Position numbers and translations under genes: made by a program
From: Lachnospira multipara ATCC 19207
GTDB taxonomy: Bacteria; Bacillota; Clostridia; Lachnospirales; Lachnospiraceae
Assembly (NCBI RefSeq): GCF_000424105.1
Contig: NZ_AUJG01000003.1
Coordinates: 172,790 to 236,789, forward strand
DNA length: 64,000 nucleotides
Direction: 5' to 3'
The notes under the pieces: model-generated
The model's database searches: none
What the model was told of the DNA's origin: nothing
The model's input: the letters and a program-made list of their open reading frames with translations, nothing else
Shown: piece after piece, positions 18,101 through 25,216 of the stretch
How positions within the stretch are numbered: the stretch's first letter is position 1
Layout of the letters: each line of letters starts with the position of its first letter

Positions 18101-19703
18101 CATTTGTTGTTGTAGCTGGTAAAAGTCTTACTGCCTGCACCTTAAATTTATAAGTAGTGCCAACTGTTAAACCTGTTACTGTATATTCTGTATCAGTAAT
18201 TGCATCAGCAGCAACAACATAATTTTCCCCATCTGTGCTATAAGAAACGATATAAGAATCAGCCTCTGTTACTGACTGCCATCCAATATATACGCTTCCG
18301 TTACCTGTACTTGCAGTTGTATTAATTGTAACTTCACTTAATGGAAGTACGAAATTTACAGAAACTGCATCACTAGTCTTATCATCTTCACCTTCACGAT
18401 AAATGCTAACTGTTGCAGTATATGTTCCTGATGAACTAACTGTAAATGTCTTTGAACCTGTGCTACCTTCCTTTAAATACTTACTTGTCTGAGATTCTCC
18501 AGTAGTATCTGTAAGTGTTACATTAGCTCCATCTGCTCCATTTGTTCCGATTAAAGCATCGAAATCAACTGTTACTGTACCATCTCCATTATCTACTACA
18601 TTTGTTACTGTAGGATTAGCAACTTCTGACCAATCTGCTCTTACTACTTCTGCTGCCTCACCTGAAGTTTCAGTAACTTCGATCTTAAAAATGTAATTAT
18701 TGCCTTCTAAACCACCTAATGCATATGTTCCTGCTTCACTTAATGTAAGTGTTGAAACACATGGATCATTCTTAGCTAATGTCTCTGATGTCTGTGCTGC
18801 TACTTCTCCAGTTGATAGGTTGTAGATTGCCATGCTTTTATTATCAGCTCCACTTTCTGCCCACCAAATCTTTACTGTTGCACTTGCACTTGTTTTAAAG
18901 CTTACATAGTTCTTTCCTGCTTCTATATCTGCCTTTCCACCAAAGTTTAATCTCTGTTCTGATGTATATTCATCGGCAAATGTCTTTGAACTTGCATCAA
19001 TCTTTGTCTTTGAACTTGCAACTATTGTGAAATAGTCATCATATGCAATTTCTTGTCCATCTGTATAAGTACCTGCAGCTGCTGCTGTAAGTGTTGATGT
19101 TTCGAATGTATTAACTGTTGATGTAACAGCTGGTGTTTCAGTAACCTCAATCTTAAAAATGTAATTATTGCCTTCTAAACCACCTAATGCATATGTTCCT
19201 GCTTCACTTAATGTAAGTGTTGAAACACATGGATCATTCTTAGCTAATGTCTCTGATGTCTGTGCTGCAACTTCTCCACTTGATAGGTTGTAGATTGCCA
19301 TGCTTTTATTATCAGCTCCACTTTCTGCCCACCAAATCTTTACTGTTGCACTTGCACTTGTTTTAAAGCTTACATAGTTCTTTCCTGCTTCTATATCTGC
19401 CTTTCCACCAAAGTTTAATCTCTGTTCTGATGTATATTCATCGTCAAATGTCTTTGAACTTGAATCAATCTTTGTCTTTGAACTTGCAACTATTGTGAAA
19501 TAGTCATCATATGTAATTTCTTGTCCATCTGTATAAGTACCTGCAGCTGTTGCTGTAAGTGTTGATGTTTCAAATACATGAGTATTTGAACTATCCTCAT
19601 TGGCTCTTACGTTTACAACTGAAAAATCAGTTGGCATAAGACCAACAACCATGAGAATTGCCATTGCGATTGACATAATTCTCGCTCTCATCTTAGTCTT
19701 CAT
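15180..19703 (-). CDS. giant cell-surface pectate lyase (PL9)
   Basis: Secreted enzyme of 1507 residues that cleaves polygalacturonate by beta-elimination. A signal peptide ends near residue 35 (VNVRANEDSS). Two near-identical 156-residue modules follow (about 43-190 and 199-346), then two Fn3/Ig-like modules and a PL9-associated domain. The parallel beta-helix catalytic region, about 960-1290, has DADGFAAKL near 1099, NADDGWDLFAK, and GNGFKMGGD near 1164, matching the calcium-binding Asp cluster and catalytic Lys of the Pel9A family. The C-terminus has a VVRSAADFAKF module shared with the pectinesterase, then EKTGDSA, a hydrophobic helix and SKKRKNA, a degenerate sorting signal lacking LP. 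Confidence 0.92.
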   Translation of the reverse strand: MKTKMRARIMSIAMAILMVVGLMPTDFSVVNVRANEDSSNTHVFETSTLTATAAGTYTDGQEITYDDYFTIVASSKTKIDSSSKTFDDEYTSEQRLNFGGKADIEAGKNYVSFKTSASATVKIWWAESGADNKSMAIYNLSSGEVAAQTSETLAKNDPCVSTLTLSEAGTYALGGLEGNNYIFKIEVTETPAVTSTVNTFETSTLTAAAAGTYTDGQEIAYDDYFTIVASSKTKIDASSKTFADEYTSEQRLNFGGKADIEAGKNYVSFKTSASATVKIWWAESGADNKSMAIYNLSTGEVAAQTSETLAKNDPCVSTLTLSEAGTYALGGLEGNNYIFKIEVTETSGEAAEVVRADWSEVANPTVTNVVDNGDGTVTVDFDALIGTNGADGANVTLTDTTGESQTSKYLKEGSTGSKTFTVSSSGTYTATVSIYREGEDDKTSDAVSVNFVLPLSEVTINTTASTGNGSVYIGWQSVTEADSYIVSYSTDGENYVVAADAITDTEYTVTGLTVGTTYKFKVQAVRLLPATTTNGTVSDEVEATKEAQTVWGTITYGNGANSSNFTKVGDLNADGYVQLTAGKLTNGKLTGSGNDGKFVPASYDGLSFYYTEVPSNMNFTLRAKVTVDQWYLSNGQEAFGLMAADQLGGSGWNNAYFAAVTKTEYYVDADGNVTTDTTATKVTQKIGIESLEKTGITAENISLMEANDTDTINNNFTSSAYPLEQRYSDSSNVIGNSVNTTSDQNITEMYLTIQKNNTGYFVTYESVDGSYSVTKKYYDTEALSQIDSDSVYVGFFVSRYAQATFSDVTFTTVSPENDAPAEEQPVETIETVATIDSAATTNKSTYELQFTANADGVATVYQNGEAIKEVTVTANEQVKVETTLNLGSNTFTVKYDANDNYVPGEYKVMSNYDEITIAKTVTYNAYNGETIYVSPNANGTGSKEDPADLQTAIKYAQPGQTIVMMEGTYKYTSTVTIPRGTNGTENALIYLIADPDASTRPVISGANASGHAMEIAGNYWYIQGIDVTESADGKDGIHLSGSYNTVDNVETYENGNTGLQISRLSANDADKSTWPSYNLILNCTSYNNHDHGYEDADGFAAKLTCGDGNVFDGCIAHNNADDGWDLFAKVQSGAIGVVTIKNSVAYANGYLLDGTNAGNGNGFKMGGDSMTGYHILYNCVAFDNKSKGIDSNSCPDIQISMSTSFNNEANNVALYTNTAANTDYSASGILSFRTQNTDNAENIKLVGNQDSTKVYQSTNYFWKSASGESKDASTTVTSDWFESVNTGMDYTTHVYSELPVTRNEDGTINMNGLLVLTDKAAEGTGATLNASTLTASKEITVSENVTTGLINEVAADEDVTYAVLDGDGVVVTQGESFVVRSAADFAKFVKVLVDGVEVDPSNYVVTEGSTIVTFNAAYSATLATGTHTVEIVSTDGSATATITVASATTGDVAADTAVVSKSEVAADSSVVSTTNEKTGDSAMPVVYVSLMVLAAVAFIASKKRKNA
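18670..19583 (-). repeat. 468-bp tandem duplication inside the pectate lyase gene
   Basis: The segments near 18670-19115 and 19138-19583 are almost identical at DNA level, with a period of 468 bp (156 codons). Only a few substitutions separate them, for example Asp versus Ala codons. This implies a recent duplication or ongoing gene conversion. Confidence 0.9.
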
Positions 19704-19797
19704 AGACCGTTCCTCCCATAAAATATATAATCACTAAACTCCTATTTATCAGCAATTCATTGCGTCCCACAAATTACTTCTCCTGCTGACATTTGCC

Positions 19798-19827
19798 ATT
19801 ATATCTAAAATTTAATTTTTTCGTCAA
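19798..19827 (-). promoter_or_regulatory. promoter of the pectate lyase gene
   Basis: Minus-strand TTGACG (19822-19827) and TATAAT (19798-19803) are separated by 18 bp. Transcription would start near 19790 and give a leader of about 87 nt with a TCAGCA/TGCTGA stem (19749-19754 with 19784-19789). Confidence 0.7.
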
Positions 19828-19878
19828 CACAAGGGCTTGTGAAATTTTCACTAAAAACTAGAGGATTTTATTGTCTAT

Positions 19879-19896
19879 TTTGACAGATATGTCAAA
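19879..19896. promoter_or_regulatory. inverted repeat, possible operator upstream of the pectate lyase
   Basis: TTTGACA and TGTCAAA flank GATA. The site starts about 50 bp upstream of the pectate lyase -35 element, where an activator could bind. Confidence 0.45.
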
Positions 19897-19983
19897 TGAT
19901 AGTACCACAGTACCATAAGACTAGTACTTAAATGTAAAATTTTCATGAATAAATTGTTATCAAAAATTTTATATTTTCCTTTT

Positions 19984-19999
19984 AAATAAGTACTTATTT
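19984..19999. promoter_or_regulatory. perfect 16-bp palindrome with an AGTACT core
   Basis: AAATAAGTACTTATTT is a perfect palindrome. Its AGTACT core recurs at 19923-19928 and 20011-20016, with AGTAC also at 19901 and 19909. Confidence 0.45.
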
Positions 20000-20224
20000 C
20001 CTATAACTATAGTACTAACGATATATTAGTTGATACTTACCTACTATTGGTAGGTTTTATTTTCATATTCTTATAGATGCATAAAAATTATGTAATCTAT
20101 ACAATATTTCTGTAGTCTACTATATAGTATTGTATAAATTACACAAAAGTTTTTTAAATAATTCTTATATCATTAGTTTATTTATTATTTTATTATTATG
20201 TTATAATACATTTTTATAAATAGA

Positions 20225-20254
20225 AAATGGCCTCCTAATGCAAGGAAGCCATTT
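20225..20254 (-). terminator. terminator of spoVG
   Basis: On the minus strand AAATGGCTTCCT pairs with AGGAGGCCATTT (12 bp, one G-U) around a six-base loop, followed by TTTTC. Confidence 0.8.
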
Positions 20255-20362
20255 ACATATTCGTGTCTTACAGCGCAAGTAGCTGTCATACACTTTTAAG
20301 TTTTTACATTATACGTAATGTGTGCCAATTGCGGTTTAGCTACATTAGAATAATCACTAAAA

Positions 20363-20635
20363 TTACTCTTCAGCTGGTGTGTCGTCTGCTTTTTCGTAAG
20401 CTTCGAGCACTAATTTCTGAAGGTTGTCCCTTGTGGCTGTATTGATAGGATGAGCGATATCTCTATATTCACCATCAGTAGACTTTCTACTTGGCATAGC
20501 GATAAATAAACCCTTTTCGCCTTCAATAACCTTAATATCATGCACAACAAACTCGTCGTCGATTGTTACAGATACTACAGCCTTCATCTTGCCTTCCTTA
20601 GTAATCTTACGTACTCTTACGTCTGTAATATTCAT
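20363..20635 (-). CDS. spoVG: SpoVG family regulator
   Basis: Small nucleic-acid-binding regulator of 90 residues, starting [10 protein letters not shown], the conserved SpoVG opening. [10 protein letters not shown] and FRDIAHP-like motifs (YRDIAHPIN) are present. SpoVG binds DNA and RNA and affects division, sporulation or envelope genes in Firmicutes. The ATG at 20633-20635 has an AGAAGGGGTG Shine-Dalgarno. A longer in-frame start at 20701 is ruled out because that stretch contains the -10 and -35 elements. The gene is monocistronic, with its own terminator. Confidence 0.95.
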   Translation of the reverse strand: MNITDVRVRKITKEGKMKAVVSVTIDDEFVVHDIKVIEGEKGLFIAMPSRKSTDGEYRDIAHPINTATRDNLQKLVLEAYEKADDTPAEE

Positions 20636-20673
20636 AAGCACCCCTTCTGCCGCAACTTTTTTGCCGGCCAAAC

Positions 20674-20701
20674 ATATTAATATCCCTTCGTTACTAGTCA
20701 A
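20674..20701 (-). promoter_or_regulatory. promoter of spoVG
   Basis: Minus-strand TTGACT (20696-20701) and TAATAT (20674-20679) have a 16-bp spacer. The start site near 20667 leaves a leader of about 32 nt. Confidence 0.65.
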
Positions 20702-20884
20702 GGAACTTTTTATATATCGTCTACCAGTCTATCCTTCTTACGGTTAATCCCTCCCAAGATTAACTATAAGTTAACTTGCTTTGATAAGACTGCAAACCGC
20801 ACGATTAAAGTTTCCTGATATATTTACTAATTCGCGGGGTGCCTCATACGTTGTCTATTCTGTCCACGAACTTTAGTAACCAAA

Positions 20885-22000
20885 TTAGTAATATAATGGG
20901 CTATCCTCTATGACGATCTGAGGACCTGCCTCGCCAACGTATCTTGCGTTAGCCTTAATAGTACTGTTGCTTTCTACGATGCAGTTCTCGATGTATGCAT
21001 TATCACCGATATAGGCATTGTTTAAAATGATAGAGTTCTTAATTACAGCGTTATTTCCCACATAAATCTTCTTAAATAACACTGAATTCTCTACAGTACC
21101 ATTTACTATGGAACCACTTGATACTAAACTGTTCTTTACATTTGCTCCAAAATTGTACTTTGCTGGAGGTAAATCTTCTACCTTAGAGTAAACATCTGGA
21201 TACTGCTTAAAGAAGTAATCCCTAACATCCTTATTTAAGAAATCCATATTAGTCTTGTAATATGCATCTACAGTGGAAATGTTACTCCAATATGTATCGA
21301 GTTTATATCCATAAATCTTCTTAATATTCTTATATCTAACGAGGATATCTCTAACAAATTCATGTCTATCCTCTTCAGCCGCCTTTTCAAGTAATTCAAT
21401 TAAAAGACGTCTTCTTATTACATAGATACCTGTTGATACTGTTGAAAGATTAGTCTCTAAAGGCTTCTCTTCAATCTCAGTAATTCTACCTTCATCAGTC
21501 ATGGCAACAACACCGTAACGGTTAATATCACTTCTGTCAGTTAACTTCTTAACTACCATTGTAATATCAGCCTTCTTCTCGATGTGATATTCAAGTATCT
21601 TATTATAATCCATTTTATATACGCCATCACCTGATGCAATTACTACATAAGGCTCATGGCTTGACTTTAGAAAATGTATATTCTGATATATAGAATCTGC
21701 TGTTCCTCTATACCAGTTACTACTTTCAGCAGTTATTGTAGGTGTAAACACATACAAACCGCCCTGCTTTCTACCAAAATCCCACCACTTAGATGAACTC
21801 AAATGTGAGTTAAGTGATCTTGCATTGTACTGTGTTATAACAGCAACCTTCTGAATGCGGGAATTTGACATATTACTAAGAGCAAAATCAATACCTCTGT
21901 AACTACCGGCAATAGGCATTGCAGCAATAGCTCTCTTATTAGTCAATTCTCTCATCATTCTGTTGTTTCCGCCGGCTAAAATAATTCCTATCGCCTTCAT
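20885..22000 (-). CDS. glgD: glucose-1-phosphate adenylyltransferase subunit GlgD
   Basis: Second subunit of the ADP-glucose pyrophosphorylase used for glycogen synthesis, 371 residues. The N-terminal nucleotidyltransferase fold begins [16 protein letters not shown], lacking the usual GxGxRL triad of active subunits, as is normal for GlgD. A C-terminal left-handed beta-helix follows with hexapeptide repeats such as NNAYIGDNAYIENC. In Bacillus and relatives GlgD modulates the catalytic GlgC. Its start overlaps the glgC stop, so the two are translationally coupled in the order glgC-glgD. Confidence 0.94.
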   Translation of the reverse strand: MKAIGIILAGGNNRMMRELTNKRAIAAMPIAGSYRGIDFALSNMSNSRIQKVAVITQYNARSLNSHLSSSKWWDFGRKQGGLYVFTPTITAESSNWYRGTADSIYQNIHFLKSSHEPYVVIASGDGVYKMDYNKILEYHIEKKADITMVVKKLTDRSDINRYGVVAMTDEGRITEIEEKPLETNLSTVSTGIYVIRRRLLIELLEKAAEEDRHEFVRDILVRYKNIKKIYGYKLDTYWSNISTVDAYYKTNMDFLNKDVRDYFFKQYPDVYSKVEDLPPAKYNFGANVKNSLVSSGSIVNGTVENSVLFKKIYVGNNAVIKNSIILNNAYIGDNAYIENCIVESNSTIKANARYVGEAGPQIVIEDSPLYY

Positions 22001-23271
22001 TACTCTTCACCTGCCTTAATTAAAAATCCACCACTTGCTAACTGATTATCAGTATAATCAGAAGCAGTTGTCACTCCTGAAATTGCACTGTTCTTGCCAA
22101 CCTTAATGTTGTCAGGAATAACTGTACATTCTCCAATTGTTACCAGGCCAGAGTTATAAATCTTTGGAAGCTTGATATTCTCAGCTTCTTCACCAACTCC
22201 AAGTTCAACATTGTCTCCGATTGTAACATCTTCAGCAATAATTGACTTATTAATGATTGTATTCTTACCAATCTTAGTATTATTCATAATAATTGAATCA
22301 TGAACTTCTGCTCCCTCTTCAATTACTACGCCACTACCAATAACTGAGTTAAATACCTTACCATAGACTTCTGTACCATCTCCAATGATACTCTTCTCAA
22401 TATAGGCATCTGATGCGATATACTGAGGAGGAATTGCATCATTACTTGTGTAGATCTTCCAGAATTCCTCATAAAGGTTAAAGATAGGAATAATATCGAT
22501 AAGCTCCATATTAGCTTCCCAATAAGAACTAAGAGTTCCTACATCCTTCCAATAACCGTTATATTCATAAGCAAAGATTCTCTTATTACTATTAAAGCAA
22601 TATGGAATAATGTGCTTTCCAAAATCGCACTCTTGCTGATCTTTCAACTTAATAAGTGCATCCTTTAAAATCTTCCAGCTGAAAATGTAAATACCCATGG
22701 ATGCTAAATTGCTTTTAGGGTTAGCTGGCTTCTCCTCAAATTCTGTTATCTTGTTATCACCATCTGTTACAACGATACCGAATCTAGAAGCTTCCTCAAT
22801 AGGAACCGGCATAGCTGCAATAGTAACATCAGCATTATTAGCCTTGTGATAATCAAGCATAATCTTATAATCCATCTTATAGATGTGGTCACCTGAAAGT
22901 ATTAATACATACTCAGGATTAAATTGTTCCATATAGTCAAGGTTCTGGTAAATGGCATTGGCTGTACCTGTATACCATTCACTGTTAGTACTCTTTTCAT
23001 ATGGAGGAAGGACTGTAACGCCTCCAACATTACGATCCAAATCCCATGGAATACCAATTCCAATATGGGTATTAAGTCTTAGTGGTTGATACTGTGTCAA
23101 CACACCAACTGTATCAATTCCTGAATTGATACAATTACTTAGTGGAAAATCAATAATACGATACTTTCCACCAAATGCCACAGCTGGCTTAGCGACCTTA
23201 GAAGTCAAAACACCCAGACGACTTCCCTGGCCACCAGCGAGTAGCATAGCTATCATCTCTTTCTTAATCAT
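22000..23271 (-). CDS. glgC: glucose-1-phosphate adenylyltransferase GlgC
   Basis: Makes ADP-glucose from ATP and glucose-1-phosphate, the committed step of bacterial glycogen synthesis. It has 423 residues. [14 protein letters not shown] is the pyrophosphorylase signature, [15 protein letters not shown] follows, and the C-terminal hexapeptide repeats run from about residue 290. AGAGGTGAT precedes the ATG. It is the first gene of the glgCD operon and has a promoter at 23318-23346. Branching enzyme, synthase and phosphorylase genes are not in the window. Confidence 0.96.
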   Translation of the reverse strand: MIKKEMIAMLLAGGQGSRLGVLTSKVAKPAVAFGGKYRIIDFPLSNCINSGIDTVGVLTQYQPLRLNTHIGIGIPWDLDRNVGGVTVLPPYEKSTNSEWYTGTANAIYQNLDYMEQFNPEYVLILSGDHIYKMDYKIMLDYHKANNADVTIAAMPVPIEEASRFGIVVTDGDNKITEFEEKPANPKSNLASMGIYIFSWKILKDALIKLKDQQECDFGKHIIPYCFNSNKRIFAYEYNGYWKDVGTLSSYWEANMELIDIIPIFNLYEEFWKIYTSNDAIPPQYIASDAYIEKSIIGDGTEVYGKVFNSVIGSGVVIEEGAEVHDSIIMNNTKIGKNTIINKSIIAEDVTIGDNVELGVGEEAENIKLPKIYNSGLVTIGECTVIPDNIKVGKNSAISGVTTASDYTDNQLASGGFLIKAGEE

Positions 23272-23317
23272 GCTATCACCTCTGATGTAAATAATTTCTA
23301 CGGTTCTAGATACTAAA

Positions 23318-23346
23318 AGTATAGCACAATATAATATTTAAGTAAA
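23318..23346 (-). promoter_or_regulatory. promoter of glgCD
   Basis: Minus-strand TTTACT (23341-23346) and TATACT (23318-23323) have a 17-bp spacer and an extended -10 TGC. Confidence 0.65.
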
Positions 23347-23416
23347 AACTTTTTTCCTATTTTTTCTGGATATTTTGATATTTTTCGTAATATTACCATA
23401 TTTTGTTATGAAAAAA

Positions 23417-23445
23417 TTGAAATTTCCCATAAATAGTTATAATAT
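23417..23445 (+). promoter_or_regulatory. promoter of murC
   Basis: TTGAAA (23417-23422) and TAATAT (23440-23445) have a 17-bp spacer. Overlapping TATAAT alternatives occur at 23438 and 23445. Confidence 0.5.
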
Positions 23446-23542
23446 ATAATGAACTTGCTATTTTTGCAGGTCAAAAATTAGTTTCTTATTAGATAAGCAA
23501 TCTATTACAAAATAAATTTATGAGAAAGAAGGCACATTTAAT

Positions 23543-24937
23543 ATGTACAAAATCGATTTTAAGAAGCCTATTTCAGTACATTTTATTGGAATTGGCGGAA
23601 TCAGCATGAGCGGCCTTGCTCAGATTCTTGTTAAAGAAAATTTTAAAGTTTCCGGTTCAGACCAGGCTGCCTCTAAACTTACCAAGGAATTAGAGGACAT
23701 GGGATGCAAGGTTTCATACCCACAGTCAGCAGCTAATATCACAGATGATATTGACCTTGTTGTCTATACTGCTGCTATACATCCAGACAACCCTGAGTTT
23801 GTAGCTGTTAAAGAAAAAAATATACCTATGCTTACACGTGCAGAACTATTAGGTCAGATTATGAGCAATTATCGTTCTGCAATTAATGTAGCAGGAACTC
23901 ACGGAAAGACAACGACAACATCTATGCTTACAGAAATCTTTATGGCAGCTAATGCTGACCCAACAATTTCTGTTGGCGGTATTCTTAATAGTATTAATGG
24001 AAATGTAAGAGTTGGTAAGTCAGATCTTTTCGTAACAGAAGCTTGCGAATACACTAACAGCTTCTTATCTTTTAATCCAACAACTAACATCATCTTAAAT
24101 GTTAAGGCAGATCACCTTGACTTCTTTAAGGACTTAGATGATATCAGACACTCTTTCAAGCTCTTTGTTGAAAAGTTACCTGATAATGTTGGTACATTAA
24201 TTATTAGCTCAGATATTGAAGACTACGAATATTTCTTTAAGGATAAGCATTGCCACGTAATTACATTTGGCGAGGATCCAAAGAAATCTAACTACAGCGC
24301 TACTAATATTAGTTATGATGCTTATGGCTGCTGCAGCTACACACTTATTAAAGAGGGCGCAGAAGTTACAACTATAGCTTTAAGCGTACCTGGACTTCAC
24401 AACGTCTATAATTCACTAGCTGCAATTGCTGCTGCTGAAAATGAAGGCATTGACCTCGACTCTATCAAGGCTGGTTTAAAGAACTTCACAGGAACAGATA
24501 GACGTTTCCAGAAGAAGGGTGAATTTAACGGCGTAACAGTAATCGATGACTATGCTCATCACCCAGATGAAATCAAGGCAACTCTTGATTCTTGTAAGCA
24601 TTATCCACACAATACAGTTTGGTGTGTATTCCAGCCTCATACTTATACAAGAACTAAGTCTTTAATGGATGAGTTTGCAACAGCTCTTTCTCTTGCTGAT
24701 AAGGTAGTTTTAGCTAAGATTTATCCTGCTAGAGAGACAGATAATCTAGGAATTAGCTCCGCTGACTTAGCCGATAAGATTAAAGCTTTAGGCAAGGAAT
24801 GTTACTATATAGATACATTTGAAGAAATCGAAAAATTTTTAGAAAAAAATTGTGTCAACGGTGACTTGTTGATAACTATGGGTGCTGGTGACATCGTAAA
24901 AGTTGGGGAAAAGTTAGTAAATAACGGAAAAAATTAA
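23543..24937 (+). CDS. murC: UDP-N-acetylmuramate-L-alanine ligase MurC
   Basis: Cytoplasmic Mur ligase that adds L-Ala to UDP-MurNAc in peptidoglycan precursor synthesis. It has 464 residues. The N-terminal Rossmann-like domain has VHFIGIGGISMSGLA. The ATP-binding P-loop is VAGTHGKTTTTSML near residues 115-128. VIDDYAHHPDEI and the C-terminal ligase domain complete it. It is monocistronic on the plus strand, and its 3' side leads into the DnaA-box cluster. Confidence 0.97.
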   Translation: MYKIDFKKPISVHFIGIGGISMSGLAQILVKENFKVSGSDQAASKLTKELEDMGCKVSYPQSAANITDDIDLVVYTAAIHPDNPEFVAVKEKNIPMLTRAELLGQIMSNYRSAINVAGTHGKTTTTSMLTEIFMAANADPTISVGGILNSINGNVRVGKSDLFVTEACEYTNSFLSFNPTTNIILNVKADHLDFFKDLDDIRHSFKLFVEKLPDNVGTLIISSDIEDYEYFFKDKHCHVITFGEDPKKSNYSATNISYDAYGCCSYTLIKEGAEVTTIALSVPGLHNVYNSLAAIAAAENEGIDLDSIKAGLKNFTGTDRRFQKKGEFNGVTVIDDYAHHPDEIKATLDSCKHYPHNTVWCVFQPHTYTRTKSLMDEFATALSLADKVVLAKIYPARETDNLGISSADLADKIKALGKECYYIDTFEEIEKFLEKNCVNGDLLITMGAGDIVKVGEKLVNNGKN

Positions 24938-24961
24938 CAGAAACATTTGTTTTCAACAAAG

Positions 24962-25108
24962 TTATCCACATTATCCACAGAGCTTATGGGATTTTCCACA
25001 TAGGTTTCTGTGGATTTTTATGTTAATAATTCCATTTAGGAAAGCTAGATATTTAGTGATTTAATGACATAGTTCAAATAATTATCCACATTATCCACAA
25101 TATCCACA
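24962..25108 (+). promoter_or_regulatory. two clusters of DnaA boxes upstream of the helicase-loader genes
   Basis: Perfect TTATCCACA boxes lie at 24962-24970, 24971-24979, 25082-25090 and 25091-25099. TTTTCCACA at 24992-25000 and ATATCCACA at 25100-25108 match 8 of 9, and a weaker reverse box lies at 25009-25017. Each cluster begins with two perfect boxes abutting at a 9-bp period. AT-rich DNA separates the clusters. No dnaA gene is present, so this is more likely a DnaA-titration or DnaA-regulated promoter region than the chromosomal origin. Confidence 0.8.
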
Positions 25109-25109
25109 A

Positions 25110-25140
25110 TGCAAATGTGCAGAACCTGTCTACATTTGCA
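25110..25140 (+). promoter_or_regulatory. inverted repeat overlapping the -35 of the DnaD-like gene
   Basis: TGCAAATGT (25110-25118) and ACATTTGCA (25132-25140) are perfect 9-bp arms separated by 13 bp. The right arm covers the -35 element, a usual place for a repressor site. Confidence 0.5.
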
Positions 25141-25163
25141 AGAAGTTAAAGGTGTGATATAAT
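25135..25163 (+). promoter_or_regulatory. promoter of the DnaD-like gene
   Basis: TTTGCA (25135-25140), a 17-bp spacer and TATAAT (25158-25163) with an extended -10 TGA. Confidence 0.65.
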
Positions 25164-25216
25164 CTGACTTGCAAAAGACTTTTAAGTCAGACTTACTATA
25201 TGAAAGAGGGGCAACA

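Larger units (their letters stand above)
19704..20362. other. 659-bp regulatory intergenic region upstream of the pectate lyase
   Basis: No convincing gene is seen here. The region holds the pectate lyase promoter, a TTTGACA/TGTCAAA inverted repeat (19879-19896), a cluster of five AGTAC sites (19901-20016), a 6-bp ACCTAC/GTAGGT hairpin (20039-20055), AT-rich DNA, and the spoVG terminator at 20225-20254. Confidence 0.7.

Noticed and set aside
19735..19803. Cyclic-di-GMP-I (GEMM) riboswitch before the pectate lyase
   Set aside because: Only GGGACGCAA resembles the motif. The second stem, the tetraloop receptor and the AGGGCAAACC segment are missing.
20636..20701. Extended N-terminus of SpoVG
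   Set aside because: This segment holds the promoter hexamers, and known SpoVG proteins begin at MNITDVR-type sequences.
24962..25108. Chromosomal replication origin (oriC)
   Set aside because: The boxes are convincing, but dnaA, dnaN and rpmH are not adjacent and the neighbours are murC and helicase-loader genes. A DnaA-regulated or titration site fits better.
25169..25216. TTG start giving a longer DnaD-like protein
   Set aside because: It sits about ten bases after the -10 element, too close for a leader, and lacks a Shine-Dalgarno.
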